DNA of 64,000 nucleotides, taken from NCBI GenBank assembly GCA_008508345.1, contig QNGE01001315.1, positions 84,364-148,363 on the forward strand, in the 5' to 3' direction. Source of the DNA: Paragonimus westermani. Its lineage: Eukaryota > Platyhelminthes > Trematoda > Plagiorchiida > Troglotrematidae. The translations under genes were made by a program, and so were the position numbers. Positions within the stretch are counted from its first letter, which is position 1; each line of letters begins with the position of its first letter. The notes under the pieces are model-generated. The model was not told where the DNA came from, searched no databases, and saw only the letters and a list, made by a program, of their open reading frames with translations. Positions 33,901 to 46,410 of this stretch are shown here, piece after piece.

Positions 33901-35442
33901 TTTCTCATAGTTCTGATTACTTTTGCAAGTTCTACTTAGTGTTTGTTTCAGCGGAAGCCTCTGTGTGACGACAGTACTGTAGCCGTGAAAAACCGCCACT
34001 TATTTATTTGTATGCAGAATACACCTTCTCTGTTTGACTAGCTCACTTCCTAAACGATATTTGGACGAAGTTAGATATTTTTGAGGATAAAGTATCAATA
34101 GTTTGTGGTTTCTGGGTTGACTTTGCTGTACACGCCCCGATATATACTGTCTTGTGATGATGAGCAAAACATCCGGGTGTATAACTGATGCTTTTTTCTT
34201 CGAACTGCTCGTTCTGTTTCGCTGAAAATGATGTTTGAGATTGTTTGGTCGGATTAGGTAGTCTGTTGTACGGTGGACTTGTCACCAGTTCCAGACCAGT
34301 GTGAGGTCACGGAAGTTCGAGCAGGCGTAATATGAGGATCGCTAGCATAATTCAAATAGCCTGGGAGGTTATAGCAGCAGATTGCAGCAAGTGTAGACAT
34401 TTGATTACGTTGGACAAGACTGATAACAATCGTGGAAAAAAACAGTCATATGAAGTGAAAGTAGGGCACAGACAACGGGTACCGAGACTAATCCTGTCAA
34501 AACATGACGCTGAAGTTTCTCATCGTAGGACTGTATCACACTTCCTACACTGCTGAGGTATAGAAACGGATTCAGCGCACAGTATCCTGTCCACTATTTT
34601 TCGGGACAGAGCGATGGGCTGCCGGAATTAGGAAAGAAACCTTTCTTGACAAATGTTTTCCTATTGGTTTCGGCGCTTTCTTTGATACTTTTATTGAGTG
34701 AAGAAATATCACACGTTATTCTGGCTTGTTGTTCTATCGGGTTATTGTCGTCTTGTTTGTAGAGCAGCGAAATCAATGTTTCATTCAGACTCGACAGACT
34801 GTAGGAGTTACTATGGCGAGACGTTTATTTTCTGACTACGTCCGCTGAATTCGCTTTTGCTGGGATGACGCGAGTAATGTGTTCAAGAGGTCTTGTCGTT
34901 GGAGCCGCATACAAAAATGCCGATATGTACACTGTTATCCCCTTGGCTATTATCCAATTGAATGCCACCTTCCGCGAAAATCCCCATTTATTCATTAGAT
35001 GAAACATCATGACGAACGTGTCTTCCGTAGCGTATCATCAAGTCCACAAAACTAAGTGGGATATGTTAATGGGTATATGCGGACTGAATGGTATAATTGA
35101 CCAAAAGCCACAATATATACATCTCACTAGGCATCGTTCATCATTCTATCGATTTGAGCCGCACAGTACACCAATTTCTTGCCCAGGTCGCCAGAATGTT
35201 GAACGATGACTATTGAGGCGTATGTTTTGCTGTTTTGATAATTTATGCCATCCAGTCCGTTTATACTCATTAACATATCCTATTTGGATGCGATGATTCG
35301 ATGGTAAGCTATGGAAACGTTCTTTTTCGTGTTTCATTGATGGACAGTATGTGATCAAATGATTATTTCAGAAATAAACGACTGCTCATAGCTTATCGCG
35401 TAAGTAGCGGGTTGAGGTATTGTCTACGTTTGGCGCTACCTA

Positions 35443-35470
35443 TGGGATACTCATCATTGTGAGTATCCCA
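35443..35470. repeat. Perfect 11-bp inverted repeat (hairpin)
   Basis: TGGGATACTCA and TGAGTATCCCA flank a 6-nt loop. It is in a non-coding context with no known function recognised. Confidence 0.7.
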
Positions 35471-38400
35471 CGTACTGCTGATCGTCATCATGGGTAGTCT
35501 ATCAGATCAGAATAGCAGCGTGCTGTTACTGATTGTTGGCCTAACAAGGTCGTATGAAATGAATTGGCGTTTAGTCATTTGGTTTCTACTCTTGATAATC
35601 AGTTACTTGCTTAATGCAAGGGACAATATCGTTGGAGACTTGTGGTTGGATGCAACTTCCCTGTCGTTAGTCTGTTCGTGAAACAGTGTTTGTGTACGGT
35701 TTGTCTCTTTGAGCCAAAACTTACGTGCAGTTGTTCGTCTTTGACTACTCTCCGTTTGTTAGCTCTGGTGTGTGCGTGTTCGGGGAACGTGACAATCTAG
35801 TGTCTCATAATTTTGTTGCCCCTCATTGGCTTCTTTGGCCTGAGAATTATCCTGTGAACGACGCTCTGGTGACCTCAAAGTTGTGCACTATTTACGGAAA
35901 ATATCGATACGACCTGCAGCCAATAACGTGACTAGGTATAGTTGACTCGTTCTGTTTATCGAGTTGAAGCACAAAGGCTGACAGGTTGTGTTACTGATTG
36001 GAGACTTTGCCGAAGGTGGTAGAAATGCAATCAGTGACCTTTTGTTTCTAATTCCGTCACAATTGTGCACTCATGTCATGATTTCTCTGTCATAGTTCAT
36101 CAGTTTGCATTGTTTGTGCTCGTTGGCAGCTGACATGTACTGTGTTTCTTCATTAAAAAACCTGCTGTATAATTGAATTATTTGAAAGGCTGATTTTTAG
36201 ATCGATAGAATATATTTCGGTCGAACGAATACGTTCAAAAATAACCGGCCGAGTTTGAACGGGGACGCCAGAGTTCATCTAGATACATCTACTAACGGAA
36301 AATGTGCCTTCTTATCGGTGCGCAATTTTAAGTGTGTATACATCGGCAGGGTTAGTTGGAATGGCAGTCACGTGGAAGACATTGATGGTATCTTTTCAAC
36401 ATAGCTTGGGATTCGACTGCATACCATTCTGACCTTTTCGGTCGTCATGTTTCATAAAACTCTACAAGGGAGTGTTTCTCAGCTAACAAGTTCGCTTGTC
36501 TGGGCTCTACCATCCGTAGTTCCGATGTGTTCACAACCCGGAGATGGCCGTTCTTGGAAGTACAAACGTGCAATCAGTTTATTTTACTTCTGGATTTGAC
36601 AATGTTTCCTCTAGTCTAGTGTGTACATCTCTGCACACCTTTCGCCAGCTCACTTGAACTGGCAGCATTCCTGACTGATATCCGCGGATGGAAAGTCGGA
36701 TCGATAGGTCCACTTCGAGTACACCTGTTGTCGTTTCGGGGCCCATGCCTAATCACATCACCTGTGGGATTGCAGTCATATTTTGTACTGCCCACAGTTG
36801 TATCATGCACACAGACAATCTGGTTGTCAGTGTTTACGCTTCGATAACTGACCCACAGTCATGACTGAGCTGAATCAATACTACTTAGTTATTGAGATAC
36901 GGAAATCGAGACAATTCAGGCAATGAATCTTAAAGACCGAAATGTGGCAAAGGGGTTGTTGACCAAGTGAGTTGAAAGACGTGGAGGTTAGAAAAACACT
37001 CTTGGAAATAAGCAGCAAAAAATACTGGAAGGAACCGACTCGTCTTAGGAACTACCATAACGAATCCGTCTGCTTCCGAAAAACATCGCACATGTTGCAA
37101 CGCTCCAGCTTCTTAGAAAAATGGTGCACCGAACAAGCTCGTTTTCGGTTATTCATCATCAGGTCAAATAAATAACATATGAAACAGAGTTTTCAGGACG
37201 AAGCGAACAGAAGCGTTTTGTTCAGGCGTTGAAGTTGCCATGGCCAACCATCCACACCACGACCGATCAAAACGCCATGGTTCCAGTTACGTCATAATGG
37301 TGAAATAATCGTATCAAAACATTGTCTCCGTGTTTGCCTATGACGTGTCTGACCTCACTTGAACTTGCCAGTTGTTTTGTTCGTTTCGCCCTGACAACTC
37401 TTTCATATAAATGTTATGTATTTGGCCTGATGATGAATAACCGAAAACGAACTTGTTCGCTACACCATTTTTCTGATGAGTACTTTAGAGATTTTTAACC
37501 ATTTGAAACTTCAGCTTCTGTATAACCTTGTTCAAATAATCAGGCTCAATTTGTTTGAGGTTAGTCGTTTGAATCGAACTGAGTTTCCTGTCCCAATAGC
37601 TTCCCAGAACTGACTCAGCTTAGCGGTGATCACTTGTCGAAACACAACTAATGGCTACAAGGACACTCGCATCAGCTAAAGGACGCACGAAGTAGTTACC
37701 AATCAATGCTAATGTAACTCGACAGAAGCTCAGGAACTCAAACCTCGAATCATGGAAATTACTGTAGCAGTCGAACTATGGCGATAGGCCTGTTCATGAT
37801 TCCATCTGCGCTCACATTTCTTTCCTTCCGGGAATTTTTAAGTATTTCTACTCTCGTGTATACATGCGACCCTGGGCAAGATCGCTTGTCTAATTTCCTC
37901 TCTTTGTACCAGTATTGATTTACTGCCTTTCGATAAGTTACCCCTCTAGCCAATGTGTTAAATCTATCATTCCATTGAGCAGACTGTACTTGCCGACCAA
38001 TTGTACAGTGCGGGCCAAATTACATACACAATGGGGTCATTTCAAGCATACATACATACGTTTGTATACATCTTTTCTGGAACTCGTCTTCAACACACAC
38101 TGTTCCATTGTTATTCTCCGTTACATGTGAAGGTGGTTACAATCATGTTTTTTATCCCGAGTTATGTGCATGTCTGTGGGTCTTCAATACCGTGGTGCAC
38201 ACTTACCAGTACATCCAGATAGCCTATCCAGTAGGAAACCGTGATTTAGGGGGCGTTTGTTTTCTTGAAACCTATTCAGACTTGTCTCTTTCGGACTACT
38301 TCCTCCACCGTTCGAACTTCATCTCCTGATCTTTCTTTCCATCGGTCGAGTGCATTTTCAGGAATGCTACGCAGCTCTTCTAGGGAATTTTCTTGTTTTT

Positions 38401-40556
38401 AGGCCTTCAGAATGGATATCAACTTCGAGTGTAAAGTGTACGCAGGAGTCAACTTCACAGAGCAGGGCAGCTTTGGATCTGTGACTATCTTGTACTTCGA
38501 CAGAAAATCACCAATATTGCAGCATCCATGTCTTGTTTGCTCATATCTCAAGATTCTTCTTTCCCGTTGCCTCATTTGCCGCTACACGATGTTCAAGTAT
38601 CAATACATTAGTTATGTGACTGCGTGAAACCAATTTGGGATGGACGGCACTCTTCCCGTCACATTTGAGCGACTCCGACATTTTTTGTCGCTGTAGCAGT
38701 GCCCCAACCTACCTCGACGACCACCCTTGTGCTTTTACATCGCAGTTGTGCACTCATGTTTCACCACCTGTTGTGACATGTTCCAATAACTTTTCCTCAC
38801 TACCGGAAGGTCGGCCAACTTTTAACTGACGGTTGTACAGTTCTCTCTCTCTGCCATTCTACCAGCAGAAGTTGCATACACCTCCAGTTGTTCGGTTGAA
38901 TTGTACTGCACTAATTTTTACGGACATTTACATAGTCGGAGACGTCATGATTGGCTGGAACAGGGCCTCATCTGTCTCCGTACGCAGTATCCTAGTGTGA
39001 TCATCTTCTGTTATGACTACTGGCAGTCTAGATTTGAGATTGTCGCCGATGTATTTTATTTCCAATTCGAACTACCAGTGCTAATCGTAACATTTCGTAC
39101 GGCCCAACTACGCGTTTGCACAAGCGTGTTACCGCGTTTGGAAACTGTCCGTGACAGGTTACTCGCCATTCCAGATCGAATGCCGTGCGAGTCCTTACTC
39201 GTTCTACTTACAGCAGATCACCAATTGCATTAAACACGGATTCGCTGTCGCGAGTATAGTTTGATGACTAAGGTGCACCGATATGGTTATCTTGAACTTA
39301 CCGTCAGGATACGGAATCTCAGTCCTTTCTGTCACGAGCGCGCTACTGAAAAAGTTCGGTGTCGTATTCGATAAGCCTCTGGCCATTTTGTGTTTGTTAG
39401 CACTGGTGTCCGTGCTACTCAACCTCTACTGTTGCCTTGATGGATGTGCACGTAAATTTCTGTTATTGTCTCCACATCTGTTGGCTAAGCATATTCACTC
39501 CCAAATCGTAACACATCAGATCAGTTTTGATCAGCTCAGCCACGTTGTCTATCGTGTATGCCCTATTTTTCGCATCCTTGGTTCTGTTGGCTGTCGTCTA
39601 GATAAGTGATATTTGGTTGTTACACATTCGACTAACGTTTCGGTTAACTCTCTGTGGCATATATATACATATATCTGTCTGTATGTCCGCTACTGACGTG
39701 AATGCACATCAATTTTCATGTTATAGTCGAACATAGGTAATAACACCATCGTTGGGCTCCGGCTGGATTACGCTACCATGTGAGATGACGTTAGTATGGA
39801 GGTCGGATCAAATCCAACCATCCCTTCTCACTTAGTGATTGTAATATCACATTGCATAACCGCAGGAAGTCTATGCTAGATCGTAAGTTGTAGTATGCGA
39901 AATTTTCACTTGTAAGAAGTGCATAGATTATAGTCCTTTTTGAGATAATCCAATTAACAGTGCGCCCAGTGCTGTTTGGTTACGCGTACTTCTGATAGAA
40001 AGATTTCTCATCACCATTTGTACCATTGGCACTACATCAGCAGTGTGCGCCAGTGTATCCGTTTGTGACTGCTCTTTGTCTCTGTTCGTGTAAGCATACA
40101 TATGCACTATCTCCAATGCACATTACATCCATTTTGCTGCGCTCATAGTGCTGATACCGGATCACTAATCGAAAGTCTCCTCATAAATATTGTCTAACAT
40201 TGAACTTCCACAGCGCCCCGTTTGATATTCTAGCTTTCCATGTGCAACTCAAGCTTATTTCTTCGTTTTTTTTTTTAGTAATGTTACAACGGAAGTAGGA
40301 ATATTTTCAAATTCCAATCTCTGTCACCGAAAAAATTCACGGTGGCGGTTTGCGTGCATTGTCCAAAGATGCAGCATTTCTCTTTCTCCCTATCGAAGAT
40401 GCCCTCGTTATTACAACTTGTATGTCTGCTTCCTACTGACCTCATACCTGTTTGTTGGGGCTAGCTCACTCGTCTACTTTATCAGGTTAGCAGAAACCAT
40501 CAATGCTGATAAGTGACTAATTGAACACCGCTGATCCAAATCGTTCTAATAAATGC

Positions 40557-40650
40557 AAAACTCGAGTCAAATGCTTCTCTTTGAAAGAGACTGGCTGAAA
40601 GGTCTGTGTGGATGTGGGTGTTGCAATCAATTGGGTGATGTCCAAATTTT
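40557..40650 (+). repeat. SINE 3' fragment
   Basis: ACTCGAGTCAAATGCTTCTC and then GAGACTGGCTGAAAGGTCT match the body of the SINE family (ACTCGAG(C/T)CTAGTGCTTCT, GGCCGGCTGGAAAGTCT). The head is missing. Confidence 0.55.
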
Positions 40651-41355
40651 GTCAGCTAACATCCCATGCCACTTAGCAGTACACTAGATTTGGTCACCAT
40701 TCTGTGGTGATCATCTGCTCGGATAACAGTTCAACAGTTTTGGCCTCTTTTGACGCAAACAAGAAGTTCACAGATATGCCACAGCTTATTACATTTTAAC
40801 CAAACAAAATAAGTCCAATATTGCTTGCTCACATGTACCAATGTTGACGGTACGCTTTTCTATTGTCATCCGTAAGTTAGGCTCGGTCCAAGTAACGCAC
40901 GACAGTATGCTTGTTCGTGGTTGCGCGCTTTGAAAATGTCTCTGCAAGTGCATGCGCATACAAATCCTGGTACATGTTCTGTTGCATCTATACTGTAAAT
41001 TTCAATGCCCTCACTTTTCAAATTTCCGCCATAAGCGTTACTCTTTCTTTTTAAATCGCTCCAGCTACCCTGTAGATGTTTTGACCTCTCTCATGTAGTG
41101 CTATGTAGCTTTGGTAGAAAAAAGTTCACTGTTTTCTTTGACTGCATGTTAGCAGGTGAGTAAGTACTGTTGAGTCACTGCGTCGTTCATCAATCGCACA
41201 GACTTATTGCTAGTTACTTTGCCAGTCATACACACAACATGAATTGATCAGCTAACCGACCAAATATGTTACGGCAATGCACAACGACCAATGGGTAAAG
41301 CTGTCAACGAACCGAATTGTTCGCCGCATATATACATGTATGCACATACACGCCG

Positions 41356-41357
<2 letters not shown>

Positions 41358-41394
<37 letters not shown>
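41358..41394. repeat. (AT)n microsatellite
   Basis: About 18 uninterrupted AT units, seen directly. Confidence 0.92.
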
Positions 41395-41395
<1 letters not shown>

Positions 41396-42545
41396 CAAAG
41401 GCTGATGCAACAATAAGCCTGACACCGCATCACTTGGAGCAAATAGCAAAACTGAATGCATATTCAATATATAGTAAATTTCCTATATATGATCCTACTT
41501 ACAACTTTAGATCGTTTCTGGCGATGTCCGTAGAAGTATATGATCTTGGTCTTTTGGTCCCCAGCCGAGGCGACGCATTAAGTCGACAGAGGCGAGTCTT
41601 CTTGAAAGATTGTGTCGACGTTTCTTCGTTAATCTTTTCATAGCCCATCGGTATTGCACATCCTTGTCTGGAAAATAATCTGAATTTCTTGCAATTAAGA
41701 CAAATGTCGCATTGTTGAAGCTTGTATGTAAAGAGTTACGTTTTTTTATTTTCGCTGTTTGATCACCTAATCATTAACGTGCACAGTGTTCGTTCATACG
41801 CTGACGAGTATATCTCCGGCCCTGGTGAGTATGGTCTCATGGGTGTCAGCTTGCCTTTTAGCGACCATCAATAAGATTGACTGTTAGTCTATCATTTCTA
41901 CACAGTATGTTGCGTTTATTATGCGACTTCCGCATTCGATCAGAAAACTCGAACAATAATCAAGAGCGCAATCAGTAATGATTAAATTTTTGAGAGTCGA
42001 TGTGTAATTCCAGAAGATATCCAAATGCAGGAAATTCTTTGGACGGTCACCGGGTGAAAAGCAAGCATAGATTAATCTCAAAATCTCTTCGTGTCTTTTG
42101 ATTATCATGGTTTTTCCTGGTTCGTTTTTAATGGTCGATCCGGTCCCCCGCCACGTTCGATCCACAGACAGAAGTGAGATTAGTTAATTTTGGTGAGATT
42201 GTGGCGTTTGATCTCTAACCGAGATTGATGAATCAAAACAAACTAACTTACCTATTACACCTGATGTTCTGCCAAGCAGTGGGTAACAATAACAACGGCA
42301 TAAAGCTCAGATTACGTGTTGTTTGTGAGACACGATTGATACTGAATCTTACTGTCAACCGAACCTACTATTTATCCACCCTCCCTCCATCGCTGTGCAT
42401 TGATTAGGTTCTGTCAGCTGCCGTCGAACCGAAATTGTTGATCTTATCTACGTTGTTCTGTTTTTTCCCTCCAATTCGTCTTTATTCGATGCATGTTTGT
42501 TGGTTCGATTTCCCGTTTGAACTTCGGTTCTGACCTTGTTTTTAG

Positions 42546-42585
42546 ACATTCTAATTTGTACCGCAGCGCTTCACTCGGTGCTACG
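42546..42585 (+). CDS. Short candidate exon before the terminal exon
   Basis: The acceptor is CTTGTTTTTAG. The first base completes a codon left by a phase-2 donor (as at 29011 or 21888, giving Arg), and HSNLYRSASLGAT ends in phase 0 at ACG|GTTTCA. The phases fit both neighbours, but the donor is weak and the exon is only 40 nt. Confidence 0.25.
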
Positions 42586-43112
42586 GTTTCAAATGCCACA
42601 CACCCAAACTTTTATCTCATTGTTCCATGGGTTGTGTGTTTGTACTTCGCTAACATCAGTCTAATCCATCACAATGTATGTGGTTACCATGGTTCACTTA
42701 CCAACGTCAGCGTCGTCATGGTCACCAAATATTACGTTTTATGCATGGGTTTCTGGCTCCGGTTGTCTCTTCTGGTTCAGGCGTTCGTGCCTTTTTTTAT
42801 GGACTTGCCATTGCCTACTTGTTTCTCAAAATATGCTTGTCGTGTGATGGCTTAAATGCTTCAGTTGGTTCAACTACACCGACGCTAATAAACTTTCTAA
42901 CTGAAATCTGCGCGTTTCATTTCCATGTACAGGTTTCTGTTTGAACGACACAATGTTTGTCGTATTCGAATCATAACCCGTTTGACCCTCTTTGAGTTAG
43001 TGTTCAACAAGTCTGACCTCATTCTCATTTCTGCATCTATCTGATATACATCATTTGTGCGCAACGCCGCTTGATTCTCTAGGATTTTTCGTCTCTTTCC
43101 TCTCATATACAG

Positions 43113-43538
43113 CTTGTGGATTCAAAAGAAATATTCGCCAGCCAACCTTATCCAACCGCCTGGGTCGCATCCGATCTACCCGAAGTTCCACCTCATCATA
43201 CAACTTCAGTGTATTTGCCACGTCCAAATTCTGCCTCTTGCACGACTGATTACTTCGTGTTCGGAGGTGGGTCAACCACTTATCGGCTCGTTTGGACGGC
43301 CATGGTAACTGAAGGTGAGCGAAACGCGTGTAGACCACCGGTACCGCCGCGACCGTTTGATAGACAGCTCCGTTTTTCGAAATTCGAATCAACTTCAGTA
43401 ACGGAAATCAGAATGCCACCGAGCAAGCTCGCTCCTCATCACCCCCCTACTCTATTCCGGCAATCTGTTCCCTCCATAACTGTTCATCAGCGGCGATTTG
43501 CTGTCCCTGATGTACCACACAAGGCGGCACGTGGTTGA
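43113..43538 (+). CDS. Candidate terminal exon of the unrecognised gene
   Basis: It follows a strong pyrimidine tract ending CATATACAG. The phase-0 frame gives LVDSKEIFASQPYPTAWV and continues for 141 codons to TGA at 43536. Features are a proline-rich motif CRPPVPPRPFDRQLRF, an SH3-ligand-like PxxPxR, and a C-terminal half with PPSKLAPHHPPTLF and DVPHKAARG. It shares the Ser/Pro-rich polar style of the 6666-14418 exons, which is why I attach it to that gene. The link over about 29 kb is inference. An adaptor or scaffold role is possible only by analogy with the PxxP motif. Confidence 0.42.
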   Translation, partial: LVDSKEIFASQPYPTAWVASDLPEVPPHHTTSVYLPRPNSASCTTDYFVFGGGSTTYRLVWTAMVTEGERNACRPPVPPRPFDRQLRFSKFESTSVTEIRMPPSKLAPHHPPTLFRQSVPSITVHQRRFAVPDVPHKAARG

Positions 43539-46194
43539 TACGCACTCTTCTGGTTTGCTTTGTCTTTCTCTGTTTCCTTCTCGTTCTTTTTACACATCAT
43601 CTGTACAGCGATTCGATAAGTACTGTGTTTAAAGCCACCAGTTTCTCTTTTGTTATGCTCTTCGGCTCTCAATCAACCTGAACTGTATCGGTTGTTCGTT
43701 CGACGTTAGTTCACGTATCATTGTCCAACGCAGACTATGCAAACACGTACTTATCGAACATCTCCCTCTACGCGCTCTCGAGTTCTACCTACCTCCACGC
43801 TGTACTCTAACTTCGCTCCACTCGTTCCTACTACCAGCCTGTTGCTCTATCCAGTCCACTGTACTCATCACAATGTGGTGGCGCTCTGCCAGAGTCTATT
43901 TTCACAATCCCCCGTACCTCTATACTTTCACCCCACCTGTTTGCTCGTTTATCCACTGATTTTAATCTTTTTCTCTCATCATGACGATGTGGCTGTTGTT
44001 CCTGTTCTCATTGTTGTAACATAGAAATAGTGTTCCCTCGATTCACACTTCGTTTCTTGCTCCGTTGATCATATGCAACAGGTCGGTATTTCAGGCGTAA
44101 ATGTCACACGATCCACGTTCACATTATGCATATACGTAGAAGTTCACAGTCTCCCTTCAAATGTGATCGAGCTCTGAAATCACGTTTACTCTAAAGCATG
44201 AATATGAAAATACTGTCACGACCCGTCACTTGGGCATGCACACGGTTACGGGAGTTCCTCCGAAATGCTCACCTCTAAACCTGTAACATTCTCTGGAAGG
44301 AAGTCGAACTGTTAGTCTGCTTTGTGTAAGGTGGTTTCGTACGACCCACGTCCTATCGAGGTGGTTCGTGAAATGAATCACCGGGTTTCATGAAAGCGCA
44401 TCATAAACTATTTAGGCAGTTAGAAATCCCTCCATTTCGTTAGTAAGGTTGACTCGCTATTTGTGCTCTGTTCAGACATGGTGTGAAAGAGAAACTAAAT
44501 AAATCCAATGCTCTATGTGTGAAATACGTTACCAGTGCTGGAGTTAAAATGACTGAGTCTAACGTCTGACATAGTTGTAATAAACTCAGTCAGCTATGAC
44601 TACCATTGTACTGTCTACTCTAAATAGGACTTGTGCAGCTGAACCATAGCACCTGTGTGACCGTGCGCACACACACTGATCTTGCCGAGTGGATGCCTTA
44701 AAAACTGGTCATCTCTTGGCTTTCGCTCTAGCCAACAATGATCAGTTGATAAGACTTGGCGCCGCTAAATATCGAATGCTGACGCGGCCAGTTTGGTGTC
44801 GACAAGGCCATAATTATTAGCTGGGACTTATAAACGGAAACGAATTGCTACATGACGAATGGCGATTGCACTTTGGTTTAAGACATTTACTGCGTATGTC
44901 AGAAGCATCCAAGGCAAGTCAGGTCCTGTGCTCAAACAGTAAGATGCTGAATTACATTGCCGTTCGATACACATCTAAGACGACCCAGGTATTGACGACG
45001 CAAACAATGCGCCTTACTCTTTTCTTATTTCCGAAAAATTTCTCCTGACAAATGTTAAAAAACTTCGAAACTAACAAAAACCGATGGTTGTTTCGGTGTT
45101 TTTTCATCGTCCTATTTCAGTCAAAAAACGAGCGAAATGGGAACGGGAAACAATCGTAACCGGATAGATGCTGACGCCACTGAGCGCTGCTTCTAAGTAG
45201 ACCACATTTGGTGCTGTTCTAGGTCACTTGAGTGATTGGGCACTAGTGATTGTTGTGGTGTTTGAACCAACCGCTTCCATGCGCGCGGTGTACTTTCTTC
45301 TCGACTAGTGTCATGAACCACTAGATAGTTAACAATCAATTACAGCTATAAACAATTTCCATCCTCTGAGTCTGTCTGGCAACACTGTGTCTCGTGCTTT
45401 CTGTCCATCAAAACACGATTGTATTGAGAAAGCAAGATGAATAGTCGAACCTTAACTGTCCTGAGCTACTTGTGGACGATTCACTCAGTCAGTCATTGAC
45501 ACAGGCAGCAAATTGTGATAAACTGCAACGATCGTCTGGAGCAATAATACCTGCAGCCTGCTCCCGAGCAGTAGTAAATCGATAGATTGTCAAAATTAGT
45601 GACCTTTGTGAGAGACAGTTTCTATTACTGTCTAACTCGTCCCTAGTTTGATTCTCTAAAGACTTCCTGCTCCACTGATTCCGTGACTCAAGTAAGGTGT
45701 AACTTACCCATCTATGCACTTGAGGTATGTTCTTATGTTGGACTAATTCAGTCAAAAAGTGCCCTATATCACTATACACTCACTTGAACGGTTGCATGAT
45801 GTCTAGGCCGCGTTTTGCTCACACGAAAAGTGGGCCATGCTGGGTTGCGCGGACTTTTGCGGGTCTCCTCTGTGATTGACTTAGCTAATGTTATCTAAAC
45901 CTCGTTGCAATAAGATTATACGCGCCAACAAGGGCGCGTATACTTCGTCTAGCCACACCACTGAGCTTCATCGTCCGCTGTGACCATTAATGAAACTACC
46001 ATATAAACCGATGGATCACTCATGGCTTTGTGCCGGTGGATTGGATAGTGCGGCATGTGCTGCTTCATCCATTTTTATGGCAAAAGATGAATAGTAAAGG
46101 ATGCTGACAAGTAGCAGTGGATTTTGACTGACAGCAATTGAACATTATCCCCAAATGCCCAAAACTCGTGCACTCCCATAGATATTTCACCCAG
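43539..46194 (+). other. 3' region and intergenic
   Basis: No further coding sequence is supported. Possible polyadenylation hexamers AATAAA occur at 44498-44503 and 44579-44584, about 1 kb after the stop. A perfect 10-bp hairpin lies at 45917-45942. Confidence 0.35.
45917..45942. repeat. Perfect 10-bp inverted repeat (hairpin)
   Basis: TATACGCGCC and GGCGCGTATA around a 6-nt loop (AACAAG). A stable GC-rich stem in otherwise AT-rich sequence. No T-run follows, so it is not called a terminator. Confidence 0.7.
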
Positions 46195-46410
46195 CCCCTT
46201 TTGAAAAGAAGCAGCGTACTTAGTCTCCGCTTTTTTATGAGAGAGCTCGTCAGTAGTGCCCACCCTTACCACGACTGGAACTAGATCCCTGTACACGCTG
46301 TCATGAAGCAACCGCGTTCATCACCTCATCATTTACCTCAAATTGGGCACGAATGAATTATCATATGCAAACGCTTAGCTACACTCAACTGTGTGTAGTG
46401 TTCAGATGAC
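46195..46410 (-). repeat. tRNA-derived SINE copy, minus orientation
   Basis: The minus strand reads the leading piece GCATATGATAATTCATTCGT, a degenerate head (GATGAACGCGGTTGCTTCAT), then GTAAGGGTGGGCACTACTGA, CGAGCTCTCTCATAAAAAAG and CTGCTTCTTTTCAAAAGGGG. It diverges more from the 7673 copy than that copy's partner does, so it is probably older. Confidence 0.62.

Larger units (their letters stand above)
30976..42545 (+). other. Long intron or undetected-exon region (about 11.6 kb)
   Basis: Mostly AT-rich non-coding sequence. It contains a (CT)n tract near 32245, an (AAC/AGC)n tract at 32420-32443, a perfect 11-bp hairpin at 35443-35470, a SINE fragment at 40557-40650 and a long (AT)n run at 41358-41394. 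Several segments look exon-like (31502-31548, 32355-32411, 38866-38979), each with a good acceptor or donor, but they cannot be placed securely. Confidence 0.35.

Noticed and set aside
41252..41467. Minus-strand open frame with a Tyr-Ile run
   Set aside because: It is the translation of the (AT)n microsatellite.
42493..42855. 120-codon hydrophobic open frame
   Set aside because: Hydrophobic because the region is pyrimidine-rich. Only the short 42546-42585 part fits splice phases.
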